A stretch of 64,000 nt of DNA from Stappia sp. ES.058 (GCF_900105595.1 NZ_LT629784.1:2170001-2234000), one strand, 5' to 3'; counted from the first letter of the stretch, positions 18,608 through 28,987 are shown. Numbers and translations are program-made. The notes: generated by a model not told the origin, from the sequence alone.

Positions 18608-19864
18608 TTAGCGGGAGGGCGAACGCTCGGCAATGCCGGGCATCGCGGCAGATGCAAATCGGCGACGGACACGCACGGACACAACAGCCATCGCTGCCGC
18701 TGCTGCAAAACAATAAGCCGCCATGGCAAGCACTTGGGTCTCATAAGGAACGCCGAGATCGATGAGATAACCGGTCAGGCCGGGTCCAAGCGCGGAAGCG
18801 AGCACCATCATTGCAACGGTGACGGAACGCACGGCACCCAGGTGTCGTGTGCCGTAGATTTCCGGCCACAAGGAACCGAACAGGGTTGAACTGAAGCCGT
18901 AACTGACCCCGAGAAGCCCCATGAAACCGAAGGCGGCAGCCGGATGGGTGACGGTGGCAAGCAGAACGCAGGCCGCACCGAGCGGAAGCAGAAACACCGG
19001 CAGGATGCGAACCGCGGTGACCTTGTCGATGAGCCAGCCGGCCAGCAACGCGCAGGTGATGGTCATGGACGACATGGCCACGAAAGCGGAGGCGAAAAGC
19101 TCCATCGTCCAGCCGCGCAATTCCACCAGATAGACCTGATTGAAGAAGATCGTCGTGCCGATGAAGGGCGGGGCGAGTGTCCCGGCGGAGATGACCCAGA
19201 ACGCTGGATCGCGCAGAACCTCGCGTCGGGTCCAGTGCCGCAGGACTTCCGGGCCGTCGTCGGGAGCGGTCTGTCCGCGCGGAATGCGCTCGACCCTCAA
19301 AAGCAACAGCAGCGCCGGCAGCGCAACGACGACAAGCGCCCCGGCGCCGAGCCACCACGCCCCCCGCCAGCCGAGGAGCGCTGACACGGACACAAACGCC
19401 AGGGGGAGCGATGCCTCCCCGCACTGGATGCCGAGCGCCGCGATGGACACCGCCCGACCGCGCTGCGCCGCGTACCATCGGCCCATCGCCGTCATTGCCA
19501 CATGGGTCATCATGCCCTGCCCGAACAGCCGCAGACCATAGAGCACGACAAAGAGCATCGCGACGGAGGACACGCTCGCCATGCCGACCGAAAACAAGGC
19601 AAGGCCACACACGATACCGGCCGACACCAACGCCAGCGGATGGGTGTCGACAACCTTTCCGATGACCGTCAACGACGCCGCCGAAAGCAAAGTGGCCGCC
19701 ATGTAGAGACCGCCGAACTCGCCATGCGACAAGTTGAACTCGCCGCGAAGGTCGCCGGCAACGAGCGAGATGAAGAAGGTTTGGCCGAAGCTCGAAAAGA
19801 ACGTCAGCAACAGACCCGCGAGAAGCCAGCGCAGGTTCTCCCGGACGAAGGCGAAATAGGACAT
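18608..19864 (-). CDS. Major facilitator superfamily transporter
   Basis: The 418-residue inner-membrane protein has about twelve hydrophobic segments in two halves with a short cytoplasmic loop (near residues 195-215). The first helix region LLAGLLLTFFSSFGQTFFIS and the loop GRWYAAQRGRAVSIAALG after helix 4 are typical MFS features, and the profile resembles monocarboxylate/oxalate-formate type members. Substrate is not predictable. The start MSYFAFVREN is preferred to the in-frame ATG six codons earlier. It directly follows gltX's 5' end region on the same strand, with 9 bases between, though the two are functionally unrelated. Confidence 0.85.
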   Translation of the reverse strand: MSYFAFVRENLRWLLAGLLLTFFSSFGQTFFISLVAGDLRGEFNLSHGEFGGLYMAATLLSAASLTVIGKVVDTHPLALVSAGIVCGLALFSVGMASVSSVAMLFVVLYGLRLFGQGMMTHVAMTAMGRWYAAQRGRAVSIAALGIQCGEASLPLAFVSVSALLGWRGAWWLGAGALVVVALPALLLLLRVERIPRGQTAPDDGPEVLRHWTRREVLRDPAFWVISAGTLAPPFIGTTIFFNQVYLVELRGWTMELFASAFVAMSSMTITCALLAGWLIDKVTAVRILPVFLLPLGAACVLLATVTHPAAAFGFMGLLGVSYGFSSTLFGSLWPEIYGTRHLGAVRSVTVAMMVLASALGPGLTGYLIDLGVPYETQVLAMAAYCFAAAAAMAVVSVRVRRRFASAAMPGIAERSPSR

Positions 19865-19936
19865 TTCCCAGTCTTTCCGCACAAAGTGCGATATGTCACC
19901 GGAAGCGGCACACGAGCAGCGGAGCCGTCGGCGTGG

Positions 19937-21625
19937 CTAGCTGCGATCGCGAAAGCGATTGGTGATCGGATAGCGCCGGTCGCGGCCGAAATTCTTGCGC
20001 GTGATCTTCACGCCGGGCGCCGACTGACGCCGCTTGTACTCCGCGACATAAAGAAGATGCTCGATCCTGTGGATCAACGCCCGATCATGCCCGCGCGCCT
20101 CGATGTCGCCCACCGACATCTCGTTTTCCACCAGGCATTCCAGAATGTCATCCAGGACATCGTAGTCGGGAAGCGAATCCTGATCGGTCTGGTTCTCCCT
20201 CAGCTCGGCCGAAGGAACCTTGGTGAGGATATTGGTCGGGATCACCTCGCCCTCCGGCCCGAGCAGTCCATCGGGCCTGTTGGCGTTTCGCCAGGCCGCG
20301 AGCCGGTACACCTGTGTCTTGTAGAGATCCTTGATCGGATTGAAGCCGCCATTCATGTCGCCATAAAGCGTGGCGTATCCAACCGACATCTCCGACTTGT
20401 TCCCCGTGGTCGCAACCATATAGCCGAACTTGTTGGAGATCGCCATCAGGATGACGCCGCGAGCTCGCGACTGGATGTTTTCTTCCGTCACGCCACTCTC
20501 GGTCCCGGAAAAGAGGTCGGACAAGGCCGCCCCGAAACCCTCGACAGCCGGCGCGATGCCGACCGTGTCATAGCGCAACTTCAATGCATCCGCACAAGCC
20601 TTTGCATCCACGAGACTTTCGTCCGATGTGTAGCGATACGGCAGCATCACGCAATGCACCCGCTCAGACCCAAGCGCATCCACTGCCATGGCGGCAACGA
20701 TGGCGCTGTCGATCCCTCCGGAGAGACCAAGCACAACGCCGGGGAAGCCGTTTTTCTCGACGTAGTCGCGAAACCCCAGGACGCAGGCGTGCCATCGCGC
20801 GGCATCGGCATCGGGCAACGCGGACGCCGGCCCACGGGTACAGATCCACGCGCCATTTTCGTCGCGCTGCCAATCGGCGATTTCGAGCGCCTCGGCGAAT
20901 TCCGGCATCTGGAACGCCAGGCTGCGGTCGGCCTGAAGCGCGAAAGACGCACCGTCGAACACCAGTTCGTCCTGGCCTCCGACCTGATTGCAATAGACCA
21001 GCGGAAGGTCCGTCTCGACAACGCGCGACACCATGACCTGCAGCCGAACGTCCGGCTTTCCGGCGTAGAACGGCGATCCGTTCGCCACCAGCAACAGTTC
21101 CGCGCCGGTTTCCGCCAGGCACTCACACACCTCGTCCGACCAGGCATCCTCGCACACAGGCAGCCCCAGACGAATGCCCCGAAATCCGACGGGCCCCGGG
21201 AGCGGACCGGGCTGAAACACCCGCTTTTCGTCGAATTCGCCATAGTTGGGCAGATCGACCTTGAAGCGTACGCCCTCGATCCGCCCGCCATCGACAAGAG
21301 CCACCGCATTGTGCAGCGTCTCGCCCTCCCGCCAGGGCAAACCGACCATGACGCCCGGACCGCCATCGGCAGTGTCAGCGACAAGCGCATCAAGTGCGGC
21401 ACGACACGAGGCGACAAACGCGGGCTTCAGGACAAGATCTTCCGGTGGATAGCCGGACAGGAAAAGCTCGGAAAACAGGACGAGATCGGCGCCCGCAGCA
21501 GCCGCCCGTTCGCGACCGCGCCGTACGAGCTCCAGATTGCCGTCGATGTCTCCCACCGTCGGATTGAACTGTGCCGTGGCAAGGCGCAACCGCCCGGTGT
21601 GCGCAAGGCTGGAAGGTTCTGTCAT
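19937..21625 (-). CDS. nadE: Glutamine-dependent NAD+ synthetase
   Basis: The 562-residue enzyme makes NAD+ from deamido-NAD+ and ATP, using ammonia released from glutamine. The N-terminal nitrilase-like glutaminase domain (1-270) shows the Glu-Lys-Cys triad regions LFSELFLSGYPPEDL, RFKVDLPNYG and LPVCEDAW. The C-terminal synthetase domain has the pyrophosphatase loop GLSGGIDSAIVAAMAVDALG near residue 300, and GNKSEMSVGYATLYGDMNGG. Length is normal for the two-domain form. It is divergent from nothing obvious and stands alone. Confidence 0.96.
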   Translation of the reverse strand: MTEPSSLAHTGRLRLATAQFNPTVGDIDGNLELVRRGRERAAAAGADLVLFSELFLSGYPPEDLVLKPAFVASCRAALDALVADTADGGPGVMVGLPWREGETLHNAVALVDGGRIEGVRFKVDLPNYGEFDEKRVFQPGPLPGPVGFRGIRLGLPVCEDAWSDEVCECLAETGAELLLVANGSPFYAGKPDVRLQVMVSRVVETDLPLVYCNQVGGQDELVFDGASFALQADRSLAFQMPEFAEALEIADWQRDENGAWICTRGPASALPDADAARWHACVLGFRDYVEKNGFPGVVLGLSGGIDSAIVAAMAVDALGSERVHCVMLPYRYTSDESLVDAKACADALKLRYDTVGIAPAVEGFGAALSDLFSGTESGVTEENIQSRARGVILMAISNKFGYMVATTGNKSEMSVGYATLYGDMNGGFNPIKDLYKTQVYRLAAWRNANRPDGLLGPEGEVIPTNILTKVPSAELRENQTDQDSLPDYDVLDDILECLVENEMSVGDIEARGHDRALIHRIEHLLYVAEYKRRQSAPGVKITRKNFGRDRRYPITNRFRDRS

Positions 21626-21728
21626 GCCATCGGTTTAGCCCGGTCTTGAACGACGGTCCAGTGCCCAGACCGGTCGGCGTGCCGATCGAACACGCGAGCG
21701 TGGACACGCAGCGGACACCTGGACGGAT

Positions 21729-22235
21729 CTAAAGGAAAACCATTTCATTCACCGCAGGATCCGGAGGGATTACAACCGCTGAAGGGGGGCCGCTGCCGCG
21801 CGGCGCCGGTCCGAAATAGGTTCCGCTTCGAATGAAGGGCCGGTGTTCGGTAAGCACCCGGTAAAGCCGCTGATAGAGCATTGCCGGCGATACGGGTTTG
21901 GCCAGAAACTCATGAATGCCAAGCTCCAACGCCCGAAGGATCACCGGCTTGCGCGCGTCAGCGCTGACCATGATCACAGGAGTCGTGGCAACGAATTCGT
22001 CTGAATCGCCGCGCAGGATGGACAAGAACTCGCTGCCGGACAAAGGCGCCATCACCCAGTCGCAGATCACGACATCGGGCTTGCGGTCCACCATGACGGC
22101 AAGCCCGTCGGATCCGTCGCCTGCCTCGAAAATGCGGCGCGCTCCAAACCCGTTCAAGATCGCGCGAAAAAGCGCGCGCATGTGGGAATTGTCATCGATC
22201 ACAAGGATCGACACATCCGAAAGGTCAATATGCAT
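21729..22235 (-). CDS. Stand-alone receiver-domain response regulator
   Basis: The 168-residue protein consists of one CheY-like receiver domain (residues 8-130) plus a 35-residue tail with no output domain. The acidic pair is D14-D15, the phosphoacceptor is D59 in VVICDW, the conserved Ser is in VIMVSADA and the Lys in FLAKPVSP. The segment after the phosphorylation site (VMAPLSGSEFL) and the tail resemble small alphaproteobacterial receivers used in phosphorelays. No kinase is adjacent, so its partner must be elsewhere. Confidence 0.88.
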   Translation of the reverse strand: MHIDLSDVSILVIDDNSHMRALFRAILNGFGARRIFEAGDGSDGLAVMVDRKPDVVICDWVMAPLSGSEFLSILRGDSDEFVATTPVIMVSADARKPVILRALELGIHEFLAKPVSPAMLYQRLYRVLTEHRPFIRSGTYFGPAPRGSGPPSAVVIPPDPAVNEMVFL

Positions 22236-22398
22236 GCCGTTCGGTCCCCTCCCGATTGGCGTTTGAAAAATTTAGACAAAAGAGACTCAATATTTCCTTT
22301 AAGGAAGCATTGTTCCAAACTGAACGGGCTCGCGTTCACGCAGATTTGATTGATTGTCCGATCAAAACGCGTTGACCGCCGCACGAAGGTAGGGCGGG

Positions 22399-22429
22399 AA
22401 AACGGAACGGTCGGCAGTGCCGACCGTTC
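22399..22429 (-). terminator. Terminator after the DAHP synthase gene
   Basis: GAACGGTCGGCA (22405-22416) and TGCCGACCGTTC (22418-22429) form a perfect 12-bp stem with a one-base centre. Read on the minus strand, it lies 31 bases after the aroG-type stop codon and is followed by CGTTTTCC. The short T run is modest but the stem is very strong. Confidence 0.7.
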
Positions 22430-22460
22430 GATTGGGTGACCCTGGCAACACGAACCCGTG

Positions 22461-23843
22461 TCAGCCGGCGGCCGCCTGTCGCTCTGCGGAGCGCGCATCG
22501 CGCTCCTTGCGAACGTTTTCGGCCACCAGGAAGGCAAGCTCGATTGCCTGTTCGGCGTTGAGGCGCGGGTCGCAATAGGTGTGATAGCGATCCGCCAGAT
22601 CGTCGGCTGTCAGGGCGCGCGCGCCGCCGGTGCACTCGGTGACGTTCTTTCCGGTCATCTCGACGTGAATACCGCCTGCATAGGTGCCTTCGGCGCGGTG
22701 CACCGCAAAAAATGCCTCTACCTCGCGCAGGATCCGGTCGAACGGACGCGTCTTGTACCCGTTCGCCGTGATCGTGTTGCCATGCATGGGGTCGCAGGAC
22801 CAGACCACCTTGCGTCCCTCGCGCTCCACCGCCCTGACAAGGGCCGGAAGGTGCTCAAAAACCTTGTCGGCACCGAACCGGCAGATCAGCGTCAGACGCC
22901 CCGGCTCATTGTCGGGGTTCAGCGTATCGATAAGCTGCAAAAGTCCGTCCGGCGTCAGGCTCGGACCGCACTTCAGGCCGATCGGATTCTTGATCCCCCG
23001 AAAAAACTCGACATGCGCATGATCAGGCTGACGGGTGCGGTCGCCGATCCAAAGCATGTGGCCAGACGTCGCGTACCAGTCGCCGGATGTGCTGTCGATC
23101 CGCGTCAGCGCCTGCTCGTATCCCAGCAAAAGGGCCTCGTGGCTCGTGAAGAAATCCGTCGAGCGCATCTGCGGTGCGGTGTCGGGATCGACACCGCAGG
23201 CCCGCATGAAGTCGAGGCTTTCCGAAATCCGGTCGGCCAGCGCCTGGTAGCGATGGCTTTGCGGGCTGTCCTTGACAAACGACAGCATCCAGCGGTGCAC
23301 GTGATCAAGATTCGCAAAACCGCCCTGGGCAAATGCCCGAAGCAGATTCAGCGTCGCGGCGGACTGACGATAGGCCATGATCTGGCGCTGCGGATCCGGC
23401 TCGCGCGTCTCCGGCGTGAACTCGATGTCATTGACAATGTCGCCCCGGTAGCTGGGCAACTCGATATCGCCCTTCTTCTCCATGGGAGTGGAGCGCGGCT
23501 TCGCGAACTGTCCGGCAATGCGCCCGACTTTCACCACCGGTTGCGAAGAGGCGTAGGTCAGCACGACTGCCATCTGCAGGAAAACACGGAAGAAATCACG
23601 AATGTGATCGGCGTGGTGCTCGGCGAAGCTTTCAGCGCAATCGCCGCCCTGCAAAAGGAACCCTCGACCTTCGGAAACGTCGGCAAGCTGATCGGTCAGC
23701 TTTCGTGCCTCACCTGCAAAGACAAGGGGCGGAAAGTCGGAAAGACGGCCTTCAACCATCGCCAACGCCTCGGCGTCGCGATAATCGGGAACCTGCACGA
23801 CCGGTTTCGACCGCCAGCTGTCAGGTGTCCAGTTCTGCGCCAT
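22461..23843 (-). CDS. aroG: Class II 3-deoxy-7-phosphoheptulonate synthase
   Basis: The 460-residue enzyme performs the first shikimate-pathway step, joining phosphoenolpyruvate and erythrose 4-phosphate. It is of the plant/mycobacterial class II type. [19 protein letters not shown] at the start, the metal-binding Cys in [14 protein letters not shown] near residue 71, [29 protein letters not shown] and [10 protein letters not shown] match. The start is set by this N-terminus and a GGGAG site. The same reaction branch uses aroQ at 48.9 kb. The stem-loop at 22405-22429 ends the transcript. Confidence 0.95.
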   Translation of the reverse strand: MAQNWTPDSWRSKPVVQVPDYRDAEALAMVEGRLSDFPPLVFAGEARKLTDQLADVSEGRGFLLQGGDCAESFAEHHADHIRDFFRVFLQMAVVLTYASSQPVVKVGRIAGQFAKPRSTPMEKKGDIELPSYRGDIVNDIEFTPETREPDPQRQIMAYRQSAATLNLLRAFAQGGFANLDHVHRWMLSFVKDSPQSHRYQALADRISESLDFMRACGVDPDTAPQMRSTDFFTSHEALLLGYEQALTRIDSTSGDWYATSGHMLWIGDRTRQPDHAHVEFFRGIKNPIGLKCGPSLTPDGLLQLIDTLNPDNEPGRLTLICRFGADKVFEHLPALVRAVEREGRKVVWSCDPMHGNTITANGYKTRPFDRILREVEAFFAVHRAEGTYAGGIHVEMTGKNVTECTGGARALTADDLADRYHTYCDPRLNAEQAIELAFLVAENVRKERDARSAERQAAAG

Positions 23844-24121
23844 AGTTCCAACTCCCGCACAATTCCGGCACCGGCGGTCTGATGACGCGCCGACGCCCTG
23901 CTCCAACAAAATCCGCGATGCCGCTCCACCAAACGGCCGCGACAATCCACCACTGCATGACACCGGAAAACGGCACCGCAATTCGGCAAATAGCCGGTGC
24001 GGAAGGACCGCAAGCCAGGCCGGCTGGGGTTATACACGCCACCACGCGGCGAGGCCACACCTAATGCCCGCGGCCTTCCGTTACGGCACCTTTTGACTTT
24101 TCGTGGCCCGCACCGCTACGC

Positions 24122-27100
24122 TCAACGATACTCGAAGATCTTCCGGAAGATGCCGGGTGCCATCGCCGAGGCCGGATTCACCGTCAGCACTGGCTCGGCG
24201 ATCGGCCCGGACAGTTTGAACGTCACGCCGATCAGTCCCTCGTCGGTTCCGCCGCCCAGCGCAAAGCCAAGAATCGGGATTTTCGCGAACAGGTTGTTGA
24301 GCGCGAAGACCGGTACGAAGGTGCCGGTCAGGTCAAGCAGCCGGTCTTCAAGATCGACCTGGCCGCTCACCGTTCCGCCGATGGTAGCACCCGTCAACGT
24401 GCCATCGGTGATGGTCAGTATGTCGCCCTGGCGCTGAAACACGAGATCAAGGGCATTGAAGGACGCCTCGCCGCGCTGCGCGGATCCGGTGAGGCCCGCC
24501 CGGCGGCGCCGGTCAGGATCGGACATGTCCGGCGCGCGTGCCAGCGCACGGATCGCAGGATCCTCGGTAATCGACAGGCGCTTGACCCTGAAGCGGCCGT
24601 TCCACGCGCCATTGGATGGCATCGCCACCGACAGGACGCCCTCACCGCCACGCATGCGTTCATAGAGATTGGAAAAGCGCAGCAGCGCTCCGGTGTCCTG
24701 CATCGAGCCGGTCAGCACGCGATCCGCGCCTTCGCCGGACATGGTCACCTTGAAGGGCGACTTCCCCCCCGTTTGCCCGGTCAGCGACAGGGCTCGCATG
24801 TCGCCACCCACGCTTGACATATTCAGCGAGACGTTTGTCACGCTGACACCGTTGAAGCCGGTCATCTGATCAACCGTCGCCTCAATGCGCACCGGCCCAC
24901 CCTGCCCTTCGCCGTTCGACGCATTGCCGTTGGCGAGATTGGCAAGCAGCCCGCGCCCATCGAAGCGGCGTGCACGCAGGTCCGCAACCACCTGGCTTCC
25001 GCGTTTAGACACCCGCAACGTGGCATCGTCGCTCGGGCGCAAGGAAAAGCGGGAGAACCGGGCACTGCTGAAACCGCCTCCCGCATCGAGCGAAATCGTT
25101 CCGGCAATATCCACGCCTTCCGATGTCAGATGGAACCCGCGCACCTCGCGCCCGCCGTCGACCTCGGCGAGCGTGAACTTCGCCTTCGCCGCGACACCCG
25201 GGCTCTTGCTCCATCCGACCTGCGGCAGGCTGATGCGGGCTCGCGACAGGTCGATCTCGTATTTCTGGCCATTTGCGGTCTCGTCGGAGGACAATCGCAT
25301 CTGTCCGGAAACGAACTCCCGCAAATCGATGCCGCGTTTGGCGAGTTGGGTCGCAGTGGCGTCGATCACCACGCCCTGACGCGCTGCAACGGGCGCGCCT
25401 TCTCCATCGCCGAGCGGAACCACAAGGTCGATGTTGGCGGGAAGACCGTCGAGTTCGCCGCGCCCGCGCAGGGCGATGCGGCGGGGATCGACTTCAAACG
25501 CCAGGTCCGCGCGGCGCATCTTGTGGTCCCGGATAGGTGCAGCGTTGGAAAACCCTTCCAGCTCCCCCTGCAGCGTCCAGTCGACGTCCTCAAGCGGAAC
25601 GCCTTTTTCCAGAGCAAACACTGCATTGAGCGAAAGCGACCCGCGACCGCCGAGATCGCCCGGCACCACATCATTTTTCGAAAGCACAAGAAAAGGCTCG
25701 CTGTCGAGAACCCCTCCAAGGGACGCGGCCGGTCCCGCGAGCGTCAACGCCAGATCTCCAGTCTTCACACCACTCTTGCGCAAATCCGGAATGGAGAATT
25801 CGACGTCGTCCACACTGAGCTGTTCATCCGGCCGCACCACCATCACGCCATTGTCGGACGTGACGGTGAGAATCTCGTCCGCCACCTGCAACCGGCCCGC
25901 AAGTCCCTGCACGACGGGGACGCTCCCAACCGTCTTGAGACTGAGTTGGTCAAATGCGATGTCGACCAGCATTTCATTGCCAGACCAGCCCGGATCCGGA
26001 TCGAGATGATCGAATGCAGGTGGTTGCAAAGCCACCGTGATCGTACCCTCAAGCACCCGACCGTCGATCAGATGTTCGATGGCCCAGGCGCGCGCCGGCG
26101 GGGCCATCGTGATCGGCCATATCCGTTTCATTGTGGCAACCGGCATCGCCCCGCTCGCCATTGCCAGCGCCAGATAAGGGCCGTCGGGCGCCAGCTTCAA
26201 AGACCCCGCGCCGTCAAGCTGGGCCGTTCCCGAGCGCAGGGCGATGGTGTCGAAGTGCAGTTCACGCTGCATCAGGTCGGCGCGCCCCTCGAGCATGAAG
26301 GCATTCATCGCAAACGGAGGACCCGGGACGTCGCTTGGACCGATGCGCCCGTTCCGCGACACCAACCGATAGGACCACAGCTCCTGCCACTCGCGCGGCG
26401 GTTCGACCACCCCCTCGAAGGGCACCATGGTATTGCCCCGGACATAGGCAGATGGCGCCACCCGGAACCCGGGACGTCCCGCTTCCCAAACCAGTTGGAG
26501 ATCGAAACGGTCGAAGCTGACCACGGTCCGGCCGGTGTTGATCCATCCCGGCGACACCGAGACGCCGATGCGGCTCGAAACGAACCCGCCGCCCGCGTCG
26601 AGGTTCGTGTCCAACCGGACACGCACCGGAACGCCGAGCCCGCGCCCCGCACGCATCCGCGTTTCAAGCGGCATGAATTCGCCAAGCGTCACATCCTGGA
26701 TGTCGAGGCCGAGCAAACGTTCGCCGGTGCCGGGATCGACACGTCTGCGAAGGTTCATGCGCCACCGCCCCATGCGCCCCGCAACATCGGCCTCCATCTG
26801 CAAGGTCTCGCGCCCCTCCCGGCGCAGGACCGCATCGATACCGCTTGTTCTGTAGGTCTGACCCGCATGGGCGACGACCTCGGCCGACACAATCTCGATG
26901 CGCTGGATCCCGCGGGCTGACAATTGCGCAAGCGCCAGACGCGCGAGCCTGTCGGCCGTCTCCGCCAACGCAGACATCTCGGGAATATCGCGGGGCGTCG
27001 TGCCGGTCGGCTGAACTTGCAGTTTCGGCTGCTCGAGCACCACCTCGTCCAGAAGAACCTCGCCACGCAGCGCGGCAGACAATTCAAGAGGCGCCGAAAT

Positions 27101-27412
27101 GCGCGGCAGGATCAGCGTGACAGGGCTTGCTCCCGGCATCTCGATGGCCGCATTCTCCAGTTCGATACGCACTGGAAGCCCGCGCGAGAAATCGACCGTG
27201 GCGACGCCGATCGTCAGTTGGGCTTCATCTGTGGAAACCCGCTCCTCGATCATGCGCGCAAGGCGGGGAATCGAAACCGGCCCCTGCGCCAGATAGACGG
27301 CCAACCCACCGACCAACAGCGCTGCGACTGCAAACAGCACGAGCATGGACACACCCCATCTGCCACGACGCCGACGCAGCGTCACGCGCAAGGGTTTGTC
27401 ACGGCGGATCAA
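24122..27412 (-). CDS. AsmA/YhdP-like envelope protein (DUF3971 and AsmA-like C-terminal)
   Basis: The protein is 1096 residues long, with one N-terminal membrane helix (about 22-43) and a large, beta-rich periplasmic part. The early segment with VDFSRGLPVRIELENAAI and the C-terminal block ending with NLFAKIPILGFALGGGTDEGLIGVTFKLSGPIAEPVL are characteristic of the DUF3971/AsmA-like C-terminal family (YhdP relatives). These proteins are thought to bridge the envelope for phospholipid transport to the outer membrane; that role is inferred for this one. The start reads as TTG and abuts an AGAAGG sequence too closely, so the exact start is uncertain by several codons. It is divergent from bcp. 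Confidence 0.85.
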   Translation of the reverse strand: MIRRDKPLRVTLRRRRGRWGVSMLVLFAVAALLVGGLAVYLAQGPVSIPRLARMIEERVSTDEAQLTIGVATVDFSRGLPVRIELENAAIEMPGASPVTLILPRISAPLELSAALRGEVLLDEVVLEQPKLQVQPTGTTPRDIPEMSALAETADRLARLALAQLSARGIQRIEIVSAEVVAHAGQTYRTSGIDAVLRREGRETLQMEADVAGRMGRWRMNLRRRVDPGTGERLLGLDIQDVTLGEFMPLETRMRAGRGLGVPVRVRLDTNLDAGGGFVSSRIGVSVSPGWINTGRTVVSFDRFDLQLVWEAGRPGFRVAPSAYVRGNTMVPFEGVVEPPREWQELWSYRLVSRNGRIGPSDVPGPPFAMNAFMLEGRADLMQRELHFDTIALRSGTAQLDGAGSLKLAPDGPYLALAMASGAMPVATMKRIWPITMAPPARAWAIEHLIDGRVLEGTITVALQPPAFDHLDPDPGWSGNEMLVDIAFDQLSLKTVGSVPVVQGLAGRLQVADEILTVTSDNGVMVVRPDEQLSVDDVEFSIPDLRKSGVKTGDLALTLAGPAASLGGVLDSEPFLVLSKNDVVPGDLGGRGSLSLNAVFALEKGVPLEDVDWTLQGELEGFSNAAPIRDHKMRRADLAFEVDPRRIALRGRGELDGLPANIDLVVPLGDGEGAPVAARQGVVIDATATQLAKRGIDLREFVSGQMRLSSDETANGQKYEIDLSRARISLPQVGWSKSPGVAAKAKFTLAEVDGGREVRGFHLTSEGVDIAGTISLDAGGGFSSARFSRFSLRPSDDATLRVSKRGSQVVADLRARRFDGRGLLANLANGNASNGEGQGGPVRIEATVDQMTGFNGVSVTNVSLNMSSVGGDMRALSLTGQTGGKSPFKVTMSGEGADRVLTGSMQDTGALLRFSNLYERMRGGEGVLSVAMPSNGAWNGRFRVKRLSITEDPAIRALARAPDMSDPDRRRRAGLTGSAQRGEASFNALDLVFQRQGDILTITDGTLTGATIGGTVSGQVDLEDRLLDLTGTFVPVFALNNLFAKIPILGFALGGGTDEGLIGVTFKLSGPIAEPVLTVNPASAMAPGIFRKIFEYR

Positions 27413-27576
27413 CCTTCTATACAGGGGGCCGGTCCTTGTTCAAGGTAGGCATCTATAGTGCGAATCGCGCAGAGCATACTACCGAATGCGCTTTACGGCG
27501 GCCTGCATCCGCTTTCGTGGCGGCCGCGTATCAGTCTGACAGTTGTTTCCTCCACTCGTGACGAAAGGAAGGCAAA

Positions 27577-28047
27577 ATGAGCGAAATTGCGACCGGGACT
27601 CCGGCACCGGATTTTGATCTAGAAACCGATGGCGGGGGACGCGTGAACCTGTCGGACCTCAAGGGCCGCAAGGTGGTTCTCTACTTCTATCCAAAGGATG
27701 ACACGCCGGGCTGCACCAAGGAGGCCATCGCCTTCACGGGTCTCAAGGACGACTTCGACGCGGCAGGCGCGACGGTCATCGGCATCTCCCCCGACACGGC
27801 CGCGAAACACGACAAGTTCAAGGCCAAGCACGACCTGGGCGTGATCCTCGCCGCGGACCCCGAAACCGACATCGCGGCCGCCTATGGCGTCTGGGTCGAG
27901 AAGAACATGTACGGCAAGAAATACATGGGCGTCGAACGCTCCACCTTCCTGATCAATGGAGAGGGAAAGATCGCCGAGATCTGGCGCAAGGTGAAGGTCC
28001 CCGGCCACGCCGAAGCCGTGCTCGACGCGGTCAAGACGCTCGGCTGA
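27577..28047 (+). CDS. bcp: Thioredoxin-dependent thiol peroxidase (Bcp/PrxQ), single-Cys form
   Basis: The 156-residue peroxiredoxin reduces hydroperoxides. The motif YFYPKDDTPGCTKEA contains the peroxidatic cysteine at residue 46. The resolving cysteine usually five residues later in Bcp is replaced by Ala, and there is no other cysteine in the protein, so it must act as a 1-Cys enzyme resolved by an external thiol. RSTFLING and the conserved Arg in the C-terminal half are present. A GAAAGGAAGG site precedes the ATG. The DUF455 gene follows closely on the same strand. Confidence 0.93.
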   Translation: MSEIATGTPAPDFDLETDGGGRVNLSDLKGRKVVLYFYPKDDTPGCTKEAIAFTGLKDDFDAAGATVIGISPDTAAKHDKFKAKHDLGVILAADPETDIAAAYGVWVEKNMYGKKYMGVERSTFLINGEGKIAEIWRKVKVPGHAEAVLDAVKTLG

Positions 28048-28135
28048 CCCCGGTTGCGGACGATCCCGCGGGGAACGTTCGCAACGCTTGTTCAACGAGC
28101 CAAAAGCCCCTGCACACCAAACGACCGGAGACCGC

Positions 28136-28987
28136 TTGCGCATTTCCCCGACGCGACAGATATCGCTCGACGCCGCCCCCGCCTCGCTCTGGGATGGGGC
28201 CCGTCGCATCGTCTCCACTGGCGATCTGGACGAGAAGATCCGTATCTCGCATGCGACGGCAAGGAGCTGGTTCGCGCGTGCCCTGTCCCTGCGCGAACGT
28301 ACGGGCGGCCAGCCCATGCCCGCGCAACCGGGACGACCGGAGACCCCCCTCCTGCTGCCGCCGCGCGACATGCCGAAACGCGCGGTTGGCGGTCAGGCCG
28401 GCCGTATCGCGCTGCTCCATTCGCTCGCCCATATCGAACTGAACGCCGTTGACCTCACATGGGACCTCGTCGGACGCTTCGCGGGACATCGCATCCCCAG
28501 ATCCTTCTTCGACGACTGGGTCCGTGTCGGGCTGGAAGAAGCCAAACATTTTTCGCTCCTGCGCAAGCGCCTCGCCGACGTCGGGTCGTCCTATGGCGCG
28601 CTCCCCGCCCACCACGGCCTGTGGGAAGCGGCAGAGAGCACCGGAAACGACCTGACGGCGCGTTTGGCCGTCATCCCACTCGTGCTTGAAGCGCGCGGTC
28701 TCGATATTTCGCCCAACATGATTGCCAAGGCCCGCCGGACCGGAGACTGGGAAACCGCCGATATTCTCGAAATCATCTATCGCGACGAGAAGCGTCACGT
28801 CGCCTTTGGGGCGAAATGGTTTCGCTTCCTGTGCGACCGCGAGCGCACAGATCCGGAAGCCAGGTTTCAGCACCTCGTGCGCCGGCACTTCAAGGGCGGG
28901 CTCAAACCGCCATTCAACGACCGGGCACGGGCTGAAGCCGGTCTGACTCCGGGATTCTATCGCCCGCTGGTGCGACTGACCGGCTGA
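28136..28987 (+). CDS. DUF455 ferritin-like protein
   Basis: The 283-residue protein belongs to DUF455, helical proteins with a ferritin-like arrangement. IALLHSLAHIELNAVDL, GLEEAKHFSLL, LEARGLDISPNMI and IIYRDEKRHVAFG supply the Glu and His residues expected for a di-metal centre. Its activity is unknown. Two TTG starts are possible; the one at 28136 (LRISPTRQ) has a GGAG site five bases upstream and is preferred over 28088, which would add 16 residues. It lies 88 bases after bcp, suggesting a shared oxidative-stress context. Confidence 0.82.
   Translation: MRISPTRQISLDAAPASLWDGARRIVSTGDLDEKIRISHATARSWFARALSLRERTGGQPMPAQPGRPETPLLLPPRDMPKRAVGGQAGRIALLHSLAHIELNAVDLTWDLVGRFAGHRIPRSFFDDWVRVGLEEAKHFSLLRKRLADVGSSYGALPAHHGLWEAAESTGNDLTARLAVIPLVLEARGLDISPNMIAKARRTGDWETADILEIIYRDEKRHVAFGAKWFRFLCDRERTDPEARFQHLVRRHFKGGLKPPFNDRARAEAGLTPGFYRPLVRLTG

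Noticed and set aside
19502-21649. Long plus-strand frame of 715 codons over nadE
   Set aside because: It is antisense to nadE and the MFS gene, has no recognisable motif, and is expected in high-GC DNA where the third-position bias opens the opposite frame.
21729-22235. A CpdR- or DivK-type assignment for the lone receiver
   Set aside because: It has the receiver residues, but it is longer than DivK and CpdR and lacks their neighbouring genes, so a specific name is not justified.
25130-26920. 596-codon plus-strand frame inside the YhdP-like gene
   Set aside because: It is rich in His, Arg and Gly with no domain pattern, and the minus-strand frame is clearly the gene.
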